Shown in pieces: positions 61,901-64,000 of a DNA stretch of 64,000 nt. How positions within the stretch are numbered: the stretch's first letter is position 1; every line of letters begins with the position of its first letter. A program made the translations under genes and the position numbers. Source of the stretch: Patiria pectinifera (Eukaryota > Echinodermata > Asteroidea > Valvatida > Asterinidae); NCBI GenBank assembly GCA_029964075.1, contig CM057134.1, positions 18,330,905 to 18,394,904 on the forward strand. The letters run 5' to 3'. Below the pieces are notes generated by a model. The model was not told where the DNA came from, searched no databases, and worked only from the letters and a program-made list of their open reading frames with translations.

Positions 61901-64000
61901 ACAGATTAGTACCACAAAAAGGGCGGGAATTTGGACAGCAATGCAAAGAAAGGGCGCGAAAGATAACAAGTCCACATCAGAAACGTTTAGAATTCGTGAC
62001 ACGTAGAGACCTGAAAAGAGTAGAGTTCATGCGTGGAGTTTGAGCCTGTGTTCAGACCACGGCACGGGCTTGAGCTCCGAGCCAGCCAGCGTGGCTTCGC
62101 GCGCCGCGCCTGCCGGCTAGGGCGCGTTGCCCTCGCGTTGTTTCCTTTCGTGGACTTCGAGGTTTGATTTACCGGAAAACCCATTCGAGTCCCTCCTTCA
62201 CGGCATCACGTGGTGGGGCCTGAGGGCCCTCCAGCTTGGATACTTCACGCTGTCGTTCAGAGAGCGCTCACCCAAAGAGATTTTTAGCGCGGTTTATGGT
62301 TTCACCCTTGTCACATAAAAAGCACTGCGCATTAATATACCAAGCATTGATTTTCTGGAGTTCTTCGACCCAAGGGGTGAAAAATGGTTCAAGGAGTGGA
62401 AACTTTAATGGACGTCGGTGTTCATTCTTTCTTTTTTATTTGAGTGGATTTGTTAGTGTTGTGCACTGGATGCGTTCTCGGCTTTTGATCGATAAAATAG
62501 ATATTGCCGGTTTAAACTTGTTCAACAAACGTCTGTGGAAATACAGAAACATGCGAGTACACCGCAATGCGGTAAATCTTCATAACGGTATAAACTGTTA
62601 TTTTGTTTTTACACATGATAAAAAGGTAATTTCTATCAACTACTGGAATAAGTGCCGCTCACCAGATTCACAAGCCCGGCCCCTACAATTCTACAAACCC
62701 TTTTGTGACAACATAAGCTTGACCATCCAGTCCTTGCAGTGTCTTGAACGAGAAAATTCGGAACCAAATACCAAAACGAATAGCGGTCTGACAAGCAGAT
62801 TTCAGAACTCAGGACTATTGTTTTCCATGACAGTGTCGAATGCATTTTTGAAAACCTTTTTCAGAGCCATTTGCGGTACAATAATGATCAACTTCTGAGC
62901 AGAGCGCCCTCTATCTTTTTGTTCATAATTATGAATGACGAAAGGAAAGCAAAAGATGCTAGTTCCGTCTTAGAGAAACTTTGGCTGAAACACTTCTTGA
63001 ACGATTTAACACATTATATAACTCCTCCAGAATCTTTTTTTTTTTAAAGATATCATGCATGTTCATTCCCGCTCAGACATAAATTTGACATTTCCACGAC
63101 ATCTAATGTGAGATTGTTACCGATCACAGACTTTCCCAAACAATGTTAAAATGTTCTAAACGGACTGCAAGTTAGATCGCAGACAATCTTTAGTTCTCTT
63201 CAAAGGTAACTGCAACTTAGAGGTTACATGCACTTAGTGGTTATGACCACAAATAAGGCACGAGTTCTGTTCTCAAATCTTATTGGTCTATCGGTATTCT
63301 ATCCTTTTATCTATTTTCATTATCATATTCATCAACACATCAACAACGATTCATAAATGTACAGTTATCTCGTTATAGTTTTTCAGATTTTTGAAACGCA
63401 TATTTTTGACGTCATAGTTGGGCCCCAAAGCATGATTGCATAATTGCCGTATACGAAAGAGTCAGGGCACCCGACGTCTCGTTTTAATGTTTACAGTCGC
63501 TGCGCCAACTTACAAAGAGAACAAAGCGAAGCGTGCCGAAAATTTATCAACTCGATCATGAAACAGTTTCCAGGGCAAAAAGGGACGGGAAAAAATCGTG
63601 CTTTTTTTTGGAGCCAGAAATTTGACGGTAGCACTCGACATGACTACCGTGGTGAGTAAAGAGGCCTCGGTCGGGTCCAGAGGGCAAGAGATTGAGGACC
63701 CTCGAATATTATCGCCCGTTCTAATTTTTCGACTCAGGAAGGAAATCGGTAATACTGACTGGATTTTTTTTGTGGGAGAGAGTTGGCCTTACAACCGGCG
63801 GCTTCTCCATTTGAATCCGCCGTGTTGTTTACAGGGTTAAAGGAGTGGGTGACGGTAAATATGACTCATGATCACTTTTATTTACTCGAACGCATTACTA
63901 GGAAGGGATGCTGTCAAATCACTACGCGTTTATAAAGCACAGAGCAGTGTCTCGAGGAACAAGGTGGTCCGCGGATCGCACGTAGCCCTTTTTCGCTACC
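58916..64000. other. Right-end intergenic stretch, no supported gene
   Basis: No exon or transposon could be defended. A GC-richer part at 59760-60180 and another at 62040-62230 are free of recognised repeats. A clustering of ATGACAA/GACAATG words lies at 61020-61330. The longest frame starts at an ATG at 62296 and runs to 62898 (200 codons) without motif; upstream it is open to a TTG. A minus-strand AT-rich tail follows. Genes beyond 64000 may begin near here. Confidence 0.35.

Noticed and set aside
62296-62898. 200-codon plus-strand open frame near the right end
   Set aside because: Although among the longest frames, it has no recognisable domain, no clear splice or promoter context, and a composition like the surrounding noncoding DNA. 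A frame of this length is only mildly unlikely by chance in 64 kb.

Overview
The window reads as nuclear DNA of an invertebrate deuterostome, most likely an echinoderm. Coding is split into short exons with GT-AG introns, the DNA is AT-rich, and ACATGTAC/TACATGTA-type palindromes, tRNA-derived SINEs and miniature inverted-repeat transposons are everywhere. The echinoderm assignment is an inference from the repeat style and the Wnt sequence; no species can be named.

The one gene that can be established is a complete Wnt4 orthologue on the + strand. It has seven coding exons (26350-26435, 26878-26992, 29964-30090, 40047-40217, 40455-40558, 43473-43649, 44276-44566). Every junction has a GT donor and an AG acceptor, and the joined frame gives 356 residues ending in TGA. 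It carries an N-terminal signal peptide, 24 cysteines in the mature part, the palmitoleoylation hairpin CHGVSGSC and two N-glycosylation sequons, so it should be a secreted, lipid-modified Wnt ligand. Vertebrate Wnt4 has five coding exons as I recall it; the junctions after NLE (intron 2) and after RQL (intron 6) would be extra here.

Layout. 1-4.8 kb: a possible partial exon on the minus strand at the left edge, then repeats. 4.9-16.7 kb: a transposon-dense stretch with a 1.6-kb hAT element bearing a perfect 8-bp target duplication and a nested element, a foldback mariner-type MITE, a second hAT-like MITE, a TTAA-flanked element, and a 2.5-kb inverted-repeat element interrupted by a further MITE. 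18.3-19.9 kb: three protein-like segments behind good splice acceptors, which may be exons of an unidentified gene. 20-25 kb: a second foldback MITE, a tRNA-like SINE, a second TTAA-family copy and the Wnt4 upstream region. 25.8-45.9 kb: Wnt4, with minisatellites of opposite polarity in intron 2, a 10-kb intron 3 and a SINE close to exon 6. 46-64 kb: downstream DNA with three copies of one SINE family, several tandem arrays (one inside a MITE), and one more exon-like segment at 55.8 kb.

No CRISPR array, operon, phage or prokaryotic feature is present. Apart from Wnt4, coding calls are weak and marked as such. The most informative non-genic structures are the nested and palindromic transposons and the potential long hairpin in Wnt4 intron 2.
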